DNA of 64,000 nt, from positions 26,775 through 90,774 of the forward strand of contig VSOB01000003.1 of the NCBI GenBank assembly GCA_009774625.1, written 5' to 3'. Of the stretch, positions 1 through 8,759 are shown in pieces; within the stretch, counting starts at the first letter, position 1; each line of letters begins with the position of its first letter. The position numbers and the translations under genes were made by a program. Below the pieces are notes generated by a model that saw nothing but the letters and a program-made list of their open reading frames with translations, was not told the DNA's origin and searched no databases. Origin of the DNA: Lachnospiraceae bacterium (lineage in GTDB: Bacteria; Bacillota; Clostridia; Lachnospirales; Lachnospiraceae).

Positions 1-1
1 T

Positions 2-940
2 ATGGAAGGTGTGGAAGTGGCGGCAGTACCCTTTGCAATGGAGAGCTATGGCATTATTTACAATGTGGATTTGCTGAATGAATACTGCCAGTTGGAGAAT
101 GCAGTGATTTCCAGCGCAGCAGACATTGTTGATTTTGATTCTCTCAAGGCAGTGGCAGACGATATTCAGGCAAGAAAAGACGAGCTGGGCGTGGAAGGCG
201 CATTTACATCTGCAGGCCTGGACGGTTCTTCCAACTGGAGATTTACCACTCACCTTGCCAATGTGCCGATTTACTGGGAATATACCAAGAAGGGGATTAC
301 CACAGCCACATCTCTGGATGGCACATATGTAGCCAACTACAAGAATCTGATTGATCTGTACTTTACAGACGCTACCTGCGATCCGGCCCTGTTAAGCGGC
401 AAGACCGGTGACGATGCACTGGCTGAGTTCTGTGACGGTATGGCAGTATTTTATCAGAACGGTACATGGGCATGGACGGCAGATAATGAAATGTCCGGGA
501 TGAATATTGCGTTCCTGCCGCTGTATACCGGCGTTCCGGAAGAAAAGGACAGCATTGGTGTCTGCACAGGTACCGGTAACTTCTGGTGTGTCAATAAGAA
601 CTCCACAGAAGAGGATATTCAGGCAACTTTGGATTTCCTGGAGTGGGTCATCTCTTCTGAAGCAGGTATCGAGACATTGTCCGGCGCTATGGCGTTCAAC
701 TGCCCGTTTGACACATTTGCAGACGTGGTACTGGAGAACCCGCTGTTCACAAGTGCAAATGAGTATGAAGCGGCAGGAAAGACAGCAATTTCCTGGATCG
801 GTACAGAAAGCCTTCCCACAGAGAACTGGAAATCCAATCTTTCTTCCGCATTGATCGAGTATTCTCAGGGGACTGGCGACTGGTCCAATGTGGAAAAAGT
901 ATTTACCGAAGATTTCGCTACGGAATGGGAAAACCGGTAA
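2..940 (+). CDS. Sugar ABC transporter substrate-binding protein (5' partial)
   Basis: This is the C-terminal part of an extracellular solute-binding protein of family 1 (MalE-like). The gene enters the window already in frame, so the first ATG seen is not taken as the true start, and the signal peptide and N-lobe start lie outside. Visible hallmarks are AVPFAMESYGIIYN near the start (the hinge region of sugar-binding proteins), many aromatic residues that could line a glycan pocket (WAWTADNEMSG, GNFWCVN), and the closing helix LDFLEWVISSEAG. It is followed by two permease genes and two 4-alpha-glucanotransferase genes, which points to maltodextrin or a related alpha-glucan as the ligand. The ligand is an inference from context; the family is clear. 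Confidence 0.9.
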   Translation: MEGVEVAAVPFAMESYGIIYNVDLLNEYCQLENAVISSAADIVDFDSLKAVADDIQARKDELGVEGAFTSAGLDGSSNWRFTTHLANVPIYWEYTKKGITTATSLDGTYVANYKNLIDLYFTDATCDPALLSGKTGDDALAEFCDGMAVFYQNGTWAWTADNEMSGMNIAFLPLYTGVPEEKDSIGVCTGTGNFWCVNKNSTEEDIQATLDFLEWVISSEAGIETLSGAMAFNCPFDTFADVVLENPLFTSANEYEAAGKTAISWIGTESLPTENWKSNLSSALIEYSQGTGDWSNVEKVFTEDFATEWENR

Positions 941-981
941 TGGGTAACAGTTTTTCAAAAGCGATTTTGGAGTGATAAAAT

Positions 982-1015
982 GGGCGGGATAGGCCGGCAG
1001 CGGCCTGTCCCGTCT
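982..1015 (+). promoter_or_regulatory. Intergenic hairpin between binding-protein and permease genes
   Basis: Two 15-nt arms (982-996 and 1001-1015) pair along their whole length, allowing G-T wobbles, around a GCAG tetraloop. No T-tract follows, so it is not a classical terminator. Stable hairpins at this position between a binding-protein gene and its permease genes are known to protect the upstream mRNA or to partly block downstream transcription, giving excess binding protein. That role here is inferred. Confidence 0.6.
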
Positions 1016-1035
1016 GGCAAAGAGGAGAGTGTTTC

Positions 1036-1878
1036 ATGGAAAAAGCGTTAAAAAAATATTTTCCGGTGTTTGTTCTGCCTACGGCGGCAGCCTTTGTCAT
1101 CGGATTTATCGTACCTTTTATCATGGCAGTTTATCTGAGTTTCTGCTCTTTTACAACGGTCAGCGACGCTACTTTTGTTGGAATCAAAAACTATATCGAA
1201 GCCTTTAAAGATACCACATTTCTTCATTCGGTATTGTTTTCCGCACTGTTTACCATTGTTACGGTCATTCTGATCAATGTACTGGCTTTTACAGTGGCAA
1301 TGTGTCTGACAAAAAAGATAAAAGGCACCAATATTTTCAGAACTATATTCTTTATGCCAAACCTGATCGGCGGTATTGTTCTGGGTTATGTATGGCAGCT
1401 TCTGTTCAACGGTTTGCTTTCTTACATTAACCGTACATTAACATTCAGTTCCGTGTATGGGTTCTGGGGATTGGTGATTCTGCTGAGTTGGCAGCAGATC
1501 GGTTACATGATGATCATTTACATTGCAGGCATTCAGAACATTGCCGGTGATATGCTGGAGGCAGCGGAAGTTGACGGCGCTACCGGAAGTCAGCGTCTGT
1601 TCAAGATTATCATTCCGTCGGTCAGCCCGTCCATCGTAATCTGTACCTTTTTATCCCTGACAAACGGTTTCAAACTGTTTGACCAAAACCTTGCCCTGAC
1701 GGCAGGCGAACCGTCCCGCTCCACAGAAATGGTGGCTCTGAATATTTATAATACATTTTATGGCAGTACAGCCGCATACAGAGGTGTGGGTCAGGCCAAA
1801 GCCGTGATCTTTGCCATTGCGCTGGCAGCCATTGGTGTGATTCAGATGCGTCTGACGGCAGGAAAGGGGGATAAGTAG
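1036..1878 (+). CDS. Carbohydrate ABC transporter permease, MalF type
   Basis: Integral membrane subunit of a sugar importer, 280 residues, a usual length for the short MalF-like permeases of Firmicutes. About six hydrophobic segments are visible, beginning with VFVLPTAAAFVIGFIVPFI. The cytoplasmic EAA loop that docks the ATPase reads EAAEVDGATGSQRLFKIIIP. The ATG follows an AGAGGAGAG ribosome site at good spacing. It sits between the binding-protein gene and the second permease gene. No ATPase gene is in the window, so a shared MsmX/MalK-like ATPase encoded elsewhere is likely, as is common in Firmicutes. Confidence 0.93.
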   Translation: MEKALKKYFPVFVLPTAAAFVIGFIVPFIMAVYLSFCSFTTVSDATFVGIKNYIEAFKDTTFLHSVLFSALFTIVTVILINVLAFTVAMCLTKKIKGTNIFRTIFFMPNLIGGIVLGYVWQLLFNGLLSYINRTLTFSSVYGFWGLVILLSWQQIGYMMIIYIAGIQNIAGDMLEAAEVDGATGSQRLFKIIIPSVSPSIVICTFLSLTNGFKLFDQNLALTAGEPSRSTEMVALNIYNTFYGSTAAYRGVGQAKAVIFAIALAAIGVIQMRLTAGKGDK

Positions 1879-1934
1879 GATGAGAAGTAAGAAAGAAAGA
1901 AAGCTATAAAAATATTTTAACAGTAATATTCAGC

Positions 1935-2723
1935 GTGATTTCCCTGGCATATGTGTTTCCCGTTGTGCTGGTTCTGATCAATTCCTTTAAGAAAAAGACG
2001 AGTATCAATCTGAATCCCTTTGCATTTCCCAACAGCAAATCTTTTGTGGGATTTGACAACTATGTCAATGGTATCAGGAAAATAGAATTTTTCAAATATT
2101 TCGGCTATAGCTTATTTATCACCGCGGCTTCCGTTCTGGCGATTCTGATCCTCTGCTCCATGTGCGGATGGTATGTGACCCGCGTGCAGAATCCGGTTAC
2201 GAAAGCGCTGAAATTCGGGTTTATTTTCTCTATGGTGGTACCCTTTCAGATGCTGATGTTTACGCTGGCCAAAACAGCGGATACACTGCGGCTGAATACG
2301 CCGGTGGGCATCGTTGTGGTATATCTGGGCTTTGGCGCCGGTATGGCGGTGTTTATGTTTTCCAATTTTGCCCAGAGTATGCCTCTGGAGATCGAAGAGG
2401 CGGCCAGCATCGATGGGTGCAATCCGCTGCAGATGTATTTTAAGGTGATTTTCCCGATTATGAAACCGACCTTTGTTTCAGTGGGCATTCTGGAAATCAT
2501 GTGGGTATGGAATGACTACCTGCTTCCGTATCTGGTACTGGATATCAAAAAGTACAAGACGATTCCGATCGTGATTCAGTACCTGAAAGGCGGATTTGGT
2601 TCTGTGGATATGGGAACCATTATGGCCTGCATCGTGCTTGCGATTCTTCCTGTTATTATTTTCTATATCATATGCCAGAGATATATTATCGAAGGTGTGG
2701 TTGCCGGTGCAGTAAAGGGTTGA
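1935..2723 (+). CDS. Carbohydrate ABC transporter permease, MalG type (apparent N-terminal frameshift)
   Basis: Second membrane subunit of the sugar importer. Hydrophobic segments and the EAA loop (EEAASIDGCNPLQMYFKVIFPI) are intact, and the end YIIEGVVAGAVKG is the classic MalG terminus. The start is odd. A well-placed ATG at 1880, with GGAAAGGGGG upstream, opens MRSKKERKL and then hits TAA at 1907. The permease frame is closed by TGA at 1881 and has no ATG; the first usable start there is GTG 1935, already inside the first membrane helix. Removing one A from the A-rich run near 1890-1902 would join ATG 1880 to the permease frame. It is either a true frameshift, a sequence error or slippage. 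The full protein would be about 18 residues longer. Confidence 0.85.
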   Translation: MISLAYVFPVVLVLINSFKKKTSINLNPFAFPNSKSFVGFDNYVNGIRKIEFFKYFGYSLFITAASVLAILILCSMCGWYVTRVQNPVTKALKFGFIFSMVVPFQMLMFTLAKTADTLRLNTPVGIVVVYLGFGAGMAVFMFSNFAQSMPLEIEEAASIDGCNPLQMYFKVIFPIMKPTFVSVGILEIMWVWNDYLLPYLVLDIKKYKTIPIVIQYLKGGFGSVDMGTIMACIVLAILPVIIFYIICQRYIIEGVVAGAVKG

Positions 2724-2790
2724 TTACAGGGTAGACAGGAATGGATATTGCCTGTATGATAAAATTATAAAAATCGGGACAGATTTATAT

Positions 2791-2840
2791 GGCAGCCCTG
2801 GTCCGGCGCGGGGAATATACTGCGGCGGGCCGGGGCTGCC
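2791..2840 (+). promoter_or_regulatory. Strong GC-rich hairpin before the first malQ
   Basis: Arms 2791-2809 and 2822-2840 pair over 19 positions with one mismatch and two G-T wobbles; the loop is 12 nt. It is followed by an A-rich run, not a T-run, so on the plus strand it is more likely an mRNA-stabilising or attenuating hairpin than a terminator. It sits about 40 nt before the malQ start. Confidence 0.6.
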
Positions 2841-2883
2841 AAAGCAGAAAAAATAAATAAAAAAACAGAGAAGGGGCAGGGGA

Positions 2884-4365
2884 ATGATGAAACGACAATG
2901 TGGTATGCTGCTTCCCGTCTCCAGTCTGCCTTCCCCCTATGGCATCGGGGCATTTTCCAGAGAGGCGTATGACTTTGTGGATATGCTGCATGAAGCAGGG
3001 CAGAGTCTGTGGCAGATTTTGCCGCTTGGCCCTACGGGATACGGAGACTCTCCGTACCAGTCTTTTTCCACCTTTGCAGGGAATCCATATTTTATCGATT
3101 TGCGGCAGTTGGTGAAAGAAGGGCTGTTGACAGAGGCGGAATGCGACAGTTATGACTGGGGAGAAGAGGAAGAGACAGTTTCCTACGAAAAAATCTATCA
3201 GGGAAGATTTGAAATTTTAAAAAAGGCTTACAGGCGGTACACCGATCGGGATGCGCTTGTGACATTTTATGAGAAAAACAGCTTCTGGCTGAAGGAGTAT
3301 GCACTGTATATGGCAGTTAAGGACAGTATGGGCGGACTGTGCTGGACGGATTGGGAAGAGGGTTTGCGCCTGAGAGAGGAAGAGACGCTTGCGGCATACG
3401 AAAAAAAGCTGGAGGAAGAGATCCGCTTTTATGTATTTATCCAGTATATGTTCCGCAGACAGTGGATGGCGCTGAAAGCCTATGCCAATGAAAAAGGCAT
3501 CCGGATCATCGGGGATATTCCCATTTATGTTTCCTTTGACAGTGTGGATGTATGGGCCAATCCGGAGCTGTTCCAACTGGATGAGAACCGGACACCCACG
3601 GCGGTTTCCGGCTGTCCGCCGGATGCGTTTTCGGCAGACGGACAGCTCTGGGGCAATCCTCTGTATGACTGGGAGTATCACAAAAAGACAGGATACCGCT
3701 GGTGGATTGACAGACTGAAAGCACAGTTTGAGCTGTTTGACATTGTGCGTATCGACCACTTCCGCGGCTTTGACGCTTATTATTCCATTCCCTATGGCGA
3801 TACAACCGCCGTAAACGGCCATTGGGAGAGAGGCGTCGGGATCGATCTGTTTGTACAGATTAAAAAAGAGCTGGGGGAGATGCCGATAATCGCAGAGGAT
3901 CTGGGTTATGTGACAGATACGGTGAAGAAACTGCTGGAGGATACCGGTTATCCGGGTATGAAGGTTCTGCAGTTTGCCTTTGATTCCAGAGAGGCAGGCT
4001 GTTATATGCCCTACAAATATCCTACCAACTCTGTGGTTTACACAGGTACTCACGACAATGATACGATCGTGGGCTGGTATCAGAACATCCGGGAAGAGGA
4101 CCGGAAAATAGCGCAGGCTTATCTGAACAACGCAGATGCGCCAAAAGAAAAGATACCGTGGGACTATATCTGTTGTGCTTTGTCCTGCGTGGCGGATACC
4201 TGTATCATTCCGGTGCAGGATTATCTGGGCCTGGGCAGCGGCGCACGGATCAATACGCCTTCGGTAGCATCAGGAAACTGGAAATGGAGAATGAAGCAGG
4301 ATGCTTTTTCGGGAGAGCTTTGTGAGCGGATCCGTTTTCTGGCTGAAATCTATGGAAGATGTTGA
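2884..4365 (+). CDS. malQ: 4-alpha-glucanotransferase (amylomaltase), copy 1
   Basis: GH77 enzyme that moves alpha-1,4-glucan segments between maltodextrins and releases glucose in the cytoplasm. 493 residues, the usual length of bacterial MalQ. Seen motifs: QILPLGPTGYGDSPYQSFS near residues 40-60, GDIPIYVSFDSVDVW near 210, the nucleophile in VRIDHFRGF (Asp about 291), the acid/base Glu in AEDLG (about 338) and the transition-state Asp in THDND (about 391). The start follows AGGGGCAGGG. It is transcribed after the permease genes. A second copy lies at 5556-7031 beyond the regulator; the two proteins match closely in every motif and in the C-terminal QDYLGL and GNWKWRMK. Confidence 0.97.
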   Translation: MMKRQCGMLLPVSSLPSPYGIGAFSREAYDFVDMLHEAGQSLWQILPLGPTGYGDSPYQSFSTFAGNPYFIDLRQLVKEGLLTEAECDSYDWGEEEETVSYEKIYQGRFEILKKAYRRYTDRDALVTFYEKNSFWLKEYALYMAVKDSMGGLCWTDWEEGLRLREEETLAAYEKKLEEEIRFYVFIQYMFRRQWMALKAYANEKGIRIIGDIPIYVSFDSVDVWANPELFQLDENRTPTAVSGCPPDAFSADGQLWGNPLYDWEYHKKTGYRWWIDRLKAQFELFDIVRIDHFRGFDAYYSIPYGDTTAVNGHWERGVGIDLFVQIKKELGEMPIIAEDLGYVTDTVKKLLEDTGYPGMKVLQFAFDSREAGCYMPYKYPTNSVVYTGTHDNDTIVGWYQNIREEDRKIAQAYLNNADAPKEKIPWDYICCALSCVADTCIIPVQDYLGLGSGARINTPSVASGNWKWRMKQDAFSGELCERIRFLAEIYGRC

Positions 4366-4389
4366 CTTTTAGGGAAAAAAGTTTATAAT
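4362..4389 (+). promoter_or_regulatory. Sigma-A-type promoter for the lacI-type gene
   Basis: TTGACT (4362-4367), 16 nt, TATAAT (4384-4389). The -35 box overlaps the stop codon of the upstream glucanotransferase gene, so the regulator can be transcribed apart from the transport operon. Confidence 0.75.
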
Positions 4390-4400
4390 GAATTATGAAT

Positions 4401-4427
4401 CGAACAAATGTGTGCATTTGCGGTTCG
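4401..4427. promoter_or_regulatory. Inverted repeat at the regulator's transcription start
   Basis: An imperfect palindrome with arms CGAAC/GTTCG and CAAATG/CATTTG lies about 12 nt after the -10 box of the regulator promoter. The position suits an operator for autorepression or a short leader hairpin. Its sequence is not a standard LacI/CcpA operator, so the role is inferred from position only. Confidence 0.45.
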
Positions 4428-4464
4428 GGAGAAAAGCAGTTGAGATTTTGGAAGGACATCAGGT

Positions 4465-5496
4465 ATGGATAGTGTAACCATAAAGGACATAGCAAAAAAG
4501 TGTGGTGTCAGTGTCAGTACTGTATCAAGGGCAATCAATGATTATCCGGGAGTAAGCCAGAGCACGAAAAATATGATTATGGAAGCGGTTCGTGAAAATC
4601 AGTTCATTCCCAATAACAGTGCGAGAAATCTCAAACGTCTGGAGAGCAATTCGATTGTCGTCCTGGTAAAGGGAATCGACAATCCTTTTTTCCAGCCCAT
4701 GATCGGCATTCTGGAAAAGATTATCCGGCAGCATAAATATGCGTTTATTCTGCAAAGTGTGAATGATGACGAAGATGAGCTTGAGGTGGCGCTGGAACTC
4801 ATATTGGAAAAAAAACCCAAAGGGATCATTTTCCTGGGCGGGTACTTTTATCATTCGGAGGAGAAGCTGAAGCAGCTTAATATTCCGTGTGTGATTGCCG
4901 CAGTAGGCGGCATGGACCATAAAAACAGTATAGTTTTTTCATCGGTTCATGTGGACGATGTAAAAGAAAGTTATAGAATCGTAGACTATTTGTGCAAGGC
5001 AGGGCATCGGCGCATCGCTATATTTGCTGCATCCAGAGAGGACCGCAGCATCGGTGCGCTGCGCCTTGCAGGCTATAAAGCGGCATTGTCTGATAACGGA
5101 CTGCCGGTTTCGGAGGAGCTGGTCTGTTATGCCGGACCGGAGGAAGATGCATATTCACTGGAGCGGGGATACCGGGGCGCCAGAGAGCTTCTGGAAAACG
5201 GAACGGAGTGTACAGCGATTTATGCCATATCCGATACGGTTGCCATCGGCATATGCAGAGCATTGAAAGAGGCAGGGAAAAAAGTTCCGGAGGATTATTC
5301 TGTTGTTGGGTTTGACGGACTGGAAATTGCTTCTTATTATATTCCTACGATTACGACAATCAGGCAGCCGGTGGAAGAGATGGCAGAGAATGTGGCCGGC
5401 ATCCTGTTTGATACAATAGAGAATGATGCACCGATACAGCATCGTATTTTTGAGGGCGAGCTGCTTCTCAGGGAGTCATCGGGAAGCATATCATAA
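4465..5496 (+). CDS. LacI-family transcriptional regulator
   Basis: DNA-binding repressor or activator with a sugar-binding core, 343 residues. The N-terminal HTH reads VTIKDIAKKCGVSVSTVS, followed by the hinge helix (SARNLKRLESN). The periplasmic-binding-protein-like core covers residues 60-335 and ends with VVGFDGLEIASYYIPTITTI, the typical LacI/GalR signature. GGAAGG precedes the ATG. Its place between the two malQ copies suggests that it controls the maltodextrin genes in response to a malto-oligosaccharide or phosphosugar. The effector cannot be told from sequence. Confidence 0.95.
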   Translation: MDSVTIKDIAKKCGVSVSTVSRAINDYPGVSQSTKNMIMEAVRENQFIPNNSARNLKRLESNSIVVLVKGIDNPFFQPMIGILEKIIRQHKYAFILQSVNDDEDELEVALELILEKKPKGIIFLGGYFYHSEEKLKQLNIPCVIAAVGGMDHKNSIVFSSVHVDDVKESYRIVDYLCKAGHRRIAIFAASREDRSIGALRLAGYKAALSDNGLPVSEELVCYAGPEEDAYSLERGYRGARELLENGTECTAIYAISDTVAIGICRALKEAGKKVPEDYSVVGFDGLEIASYYIPTITTIRQPVEEMAENVAGILFDTIENDAPIQHRIFEGELLLRESSGSIS

Positions 5497-5504
5497 CAGA
5501 TTTT

Positions 5505-5535
5505 CCCGCAGATTGGCGGCACTTGCCGGTGCGGG
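5505..5535 (+). promoter_or_regulatory. Hairpin between regulator and second malQ
   Basis: CCCGCA (5505-5510) pairs with TGCGGG (5530-5535), with a second CGGC/GCCG stem inside. No T-run follows. It lies just upstream of the AAAGGGG ribosome site of the second malQ and may tune its expression. Confidence 0.45.
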
Positions 5536-5555
5536 AGGGTGAAAGGGGATAGACC

Positions 5556-7031
5556 ATGAGACAGAGTGGTATCTTGATGGCGGTTTCCAGTATTCCGTCC
5601 CCATACGGAATCGGTTCATTTTCCAAAGAGGCTTATGCATTTGTGGATTTTCTGGAACAGGCGGGGCAGAAGCTGTGGCAGATTCTGCCGCTGGGGCCTA
5701 CCGGATACGGGGATTCTCCCTACCAGTCTTTTTCCACATTTGCGGGTAATCCCTATTTTATTGATCTGGAAACACTGGTTCAGGAAGGTTATCTGACAAA
5801 GGCGGACTGTGAGGCCTGTGATTTTGGCAGTGAGGAAACTGATGTGGACTATGAGAAGATCTATCGGTCCCGATTTCAGGTTCTTCATGCGGCATACGAA
5901 AACAGCCATATCGGAGACGATCCGGAGTTTCTGGCATTTCGTCGGGGAAATGCCTACTGGCTGGATGATTATACCCTGTATATGGCAGTGAAAAATTCCT
6001 TTGGCGGTAAGAGCTGGCTGTTCTGGGATGAAAAGATCCGGCTGCGGGAGCCGGAGGAAGTGGCCCGGTATCGGGAGCAGTATGCGGATGAGATTTTATT
6101 TTATGCTTTTCTGCAGTTTTTATTTGTAAAACAATGGCAGGCGCTGAAAGCCTATGCCAATCAGAAAAAGATACAGATCATCGGGGATATTCCCATCTAC
6201 GTGGCGTTGGACAGCGCGGATACCTGGGCCAATCCGGAATTGTTCCAGTTGGATGAGACATGTACGCCGGTGGCGGTGGCAGGCTGTCCCCCGGATGCGT
6301 TTTCCAGTACGGGACAGCTCTGGGGCAATCCGCTGTATCGTTGGGAATACCATAAACAGACCGGATATCAGTGGTGGGTGAGACGGGTCGCATACTGTTA
6401 TCAGTTGTACGATATCGTCCGTATCGATCATTTCCGGGGCTTTGACGAATATTATGCCATACCCTATGGGGATGAGACGGCAGAATACGGAAGCTGGGAG
6501 CCGGGACCGGGATATGAGATTTTCCGTACGTTCCGGGCGCAGCTGGGCAGGATCAAAGTGATCGCGGAGGATTTGGGCTATCTGACGCCTTCGGTACTCA
6601 GACTGGTGAAAAAGACCGGTTATCCGGGTATGAAGGTTTTGCAGTTCGCCTTTGATTCCGGAGAAGAGAATGATTATCTGCCACACAACTACACCAGGAA
6701 TTGTGTGGTTTATACCGGGACCCATGATAATGACACTACTGTCAGTTGGTATCAGTCGTTAAAACGCCGGGATCAGAATTTTATGAAACGGTATCTGCAG
6801 ATCAGAAACAGAAAGGGGATCCACTGGAATCTGATCCGGGCAGCGCTTTCCAGCGTGGCGGATATGGCTGTGATTCCCATGCAGGATTATCTGGGACTGG
6901 ACGGAGAGGCACGTATGAATCTGCCTTCTACTCTGGGCGGCAACTGGAAATGGAGAATGAAAGCAGATGCCTGTACCGATGAACTGGCAGAGAAGATTCG
7001 CAGTATGGTGAAATTATATGGCAGACTCTGA
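5556..7031 (+). CDS. malQ: 4-alpha-glucanotransferase (amylomaltase), copy 2
   Basis: Second GH77 amylomaltase, 491 residues, with the same catalytic set as copy 1: VRIDHFRGF nucleophile, AEDLG acid/base and THDND. It differs by an acidic insert near residue 90 (FGSEETDVDYEK) and in the loops around residues 120-180, so the two copies probably differ in preferred chain length or in regulation rather than in reaction. The ATG follows GAAAGGGG. It is downstream of the LacI-type gene and probably co-transcribed with it. A tandem duplication with the regulator between the copies is the simplest origin. Confidence 0.96.
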   Translation: MRQSGILMAVSSIPSPYGIGSFSKEAYAFVDFLEQAGQKLWQILPLGPTGYGDSPYQSFSTFAGNPYFIDLETLVQEGYLTKADCEACDFGSEETDVDYEKIYRSRFQVLHAAYENSHIGDDPEFLAFRRGNAYWLDDYTLYMAVKNSFGGKSWLFWDEKIRLREPEEVARYREQYADEILFYAFLQFLFVKQWQALKAYANQKKIQIIGDIPIYVALDSADTWANPELFQLDETCTPVAVAGCPPDAFSSTGQLWGNPLYRWEYHKQTGYQWWVRRVAYCYQLYDIVRIDHFRGFDEYYAIPYGDETAEYGSWEPGPGYEIFRTFRAQLGRIKVIAEDLGYLTPSVLRLVKKTGYPGMKVLQFAFDSGEENDYLPHNYTRNCVVYTGTHDNDTTVSWYQSLKRRDQNFMKRYLQIRNRKGIHWNLIRAALSSVADMAVIPMQDYLGLDGEARMNLPSTLGGNWKWRMKADACTDELAEKIRSMVKLYGRL

Positions 7032-7062
7032 GTATGGAAAGCGGCAGTTTGCGGGCGTTCGG

Positions 7063-7080
7063 CCCAAAGTGTATTTTGGG
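7063..7080 (+). terminator. Short hairpin after the maltodextrin locus
   Basis: CCCAAA (7063-7068) pairs with TTTGGG (7075-7080), then ACTTTTG. It is a weak terminator-like structure, placed right after the second malQ and just before the next promoter. Confidence 0.4.
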
Positions 7081-7087
7081 ACTTTTG

Positions 7088-7116
7088 TTGAATGTTCAGG
7101 GATTTTCGGTTAGAAT
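7088..7116 (+). promoter_or_regulatory. Promoter of the lipoprotein hydrolase gene
   Basis: TTGAAT (7088-7093), 17 nt, TAGAAT (7111-7116), about 65 nt before the start codon of the next gene. Confidence 0.6.
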
Positions 7117-7182
7117 AGAATCATGATTGCGGACGGCGGAAACAGAACCGGGGCAAAATCTCAGAAAAAGGGAAGGTAACTT

Positions 7183-8622
7183 ATGAAAAATGTGGGGATG
7201 AAACGATTGTGTGTGTTTCTGATGGCGTCTCTGACTGTCTTTACCGTGTCCTGCGGCATTCCGGGACTTGGCGGCGGAAAAGAAGAGGAAAGCGTAAAAG
7301 GCAAGACAGAGGGACAGAGTTTTGCGCAGGCGCATGATGCTTTTCAGACGACGCTGGCGAAGCAGGAGAGCGATGACGATCCGATTCCGGAGCCTCCGGA
7401 AGGGGTGTTTGAACTGGTGAATTATCCTACTAAGGTAGGGGATATGGCAGCCTATGTATCCAGTGATCCGGGGGACGGGCAGAAGCATCCTATGATTATC
7501 TGGGTGGTAGGCGGCTGGGGCAATGGCATCAGCGATTTCCCCTGGACGTATCCGGAATGGGACAACGATCAGACCGGCTCAGCCTTCTGGCGGTCGGGCG
7601 TGCTGACCATGTATCCGTCCTTCCGGGGCGGCAATGGCAATCCGGGCAATTATGAAGCATTGTTCGGTGAAGTGGATGATATCATATCCGCTTATGAGTA
7701 CGCGGCGTCCCTGCCTTATGTGGATCCGAACCGTATCTATCTGGGCGGACACAGTACGGGAGGCACACGCGCTCTGTTGGCATCAGAATATTCGGACAAG
7801 TTCCGGGCAGTGTTCTGCTTTGGCGCAGTGGATGACATCCGCTATCATAACAACAGCCAGTTTACTTTTGATACCAGTATCGAAGAAGAATATACCATGC
7901 GTTCTCCGATTCACTGGCTGGAGGATGTGAAGTCCCCTACGTTCCTGATAGAAGGCAGTGAGGGCAATGGATCCAACCTGAAGCGGATACAGGAAGCAAC
8001 CGAAAATGAAAATATCAATTGCTATATTCTGGAGGGATATGACCACTTTGCCCCGCTTGGGCCGATCACGCCTCTGCTGGCAGAAAAGATACTGGCAGAT
8101 ACAGGAGCAGAGCCGAATATTTCCATTACACAGGAAGAACTGGAAAAGGCCATGACAGCAGAGCCGGAGATTCCGCTGCCGGTAATGACAGAGTATACGG
8201 AAGAAGGACTGGGGATGCTGTTTTCCTGCCCTTACATCTGGGAGGCGGCTGATATTTCGGAGAACGGCGGATTTTCGTTTGTTTTTGCATCTCCTTATGA
8301 CGGAGACAATGTATGGGATATGAGCAATATGTATCTGGACATTTACGGCGCCTATGAAGGAGATTTTCTGAAAGACCTGACCGAACAACTGGAAAGCGAC
8401 GGCTATGAAGTACAGCAGACAGAAATCGGCGGAAAACCGGCGATAGATGCCTATGGCCTGACATCGGCGGATGAAAACGGGAATGTGTTCCGGAATCGTT
8501 TTATTATGATTCAGGTGGAAGAGGAATTTGTCAGCTTCGACTTTTATATTCTGGATGCTTATGGGACTGATGCAGACGAACTGTTCCAGAGTATTGCAGA
8601 CAGCATAGTGTTTGAACAGTAA
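7183..8622 (+). CDS. Secreted lipoprotein with alpha/beta-hydrolase (S9-like) domain
   Basis: 479 residues. A lipoprotein signal is clear: positive start (MKNVGMKRL), hydrophobic core and lipobox TVSC, so Cys24 would be lipid-anchored on the outer face of the membrane. The hydrolase domain spans about residues 70-310, with the oxyanion segment VVGGWGNG, the nucleophile elbow GGHSTGGTRA and a His in GYDHFAP. This is the fold of prolyl-oligopeptidase-like esterases and peptidases. Residues 320-479 form a separate C-terminal region without a motif I recognise. It has its own promoter and a terminator behind it, so it is a single-gene unit. Substrate unknown; peptidase or esterase are both possible. 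Confidence 0.85.
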   Translation: MKNVGMKRLCVFLMASLTVFTVSCGIPGLGGGKEEESVKGKTEGQSFAQAHDAFQTTLAKQESDDDPIPEPPEGVFELVNYPTKVGDMAAYVSSDPGDGQKHPMIIWVVGGWGNGISDFPWTYPEWDNDQTGSAFWRSGVLTMYPSFRGGNGNPGNYEALFGEVDDIISAYEYAASLPYVDPNRIYLGGHSTGGTRALLASEYSDKFRAVFCFGAVDDIRYHNNSQFTFDTSIEEEYTMRSPIHWLEDVKSPTFLIEGSEGNGSNLKRIQEATENENINCYILEGYDHFAPLGPITPLLAEKILADTGAEPNISITQEELEKAMTAEPEIPLPVMTEYTEEGLGMLFSCPYIWEAADISENGGFSFVFASPYDGDNVWDMSNMYLDIYGAYEGDFLKDLTEQLESDGYEVQQTEIGGKPAIDAYGLTSADENGNVFRNRFIMIQVEEEFVSFDFYILDAYGTDADELFQSIADSIVFEQ

Positions 8623-8675
8623 AAAATAAGGGTGTTCCAAAAGTCACGAAAAGACTTGAGGGATGCCCTTATTTT
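8623..8675. terminator. Bidirectional terminator
   Basis: AAAATAAGGG (8623-8632) pairs with CCCTTATTTT (8666-8675), with a smaller AGTC/GACT stem inside. A-run on one side and T-run on the other let it work for the plus-strand hydrolase gene and the minus-strand DUF3795 gene, which converge here. Confidence 0.75.
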
Positions 8676-8759
8676 AGCAATGAATAATCCGTACAGTTTC
8701 AGTAATCGGCAACAGTCCTGCTTTGTTCCGATCATATATATGTCGGTCAGGGGGACATT

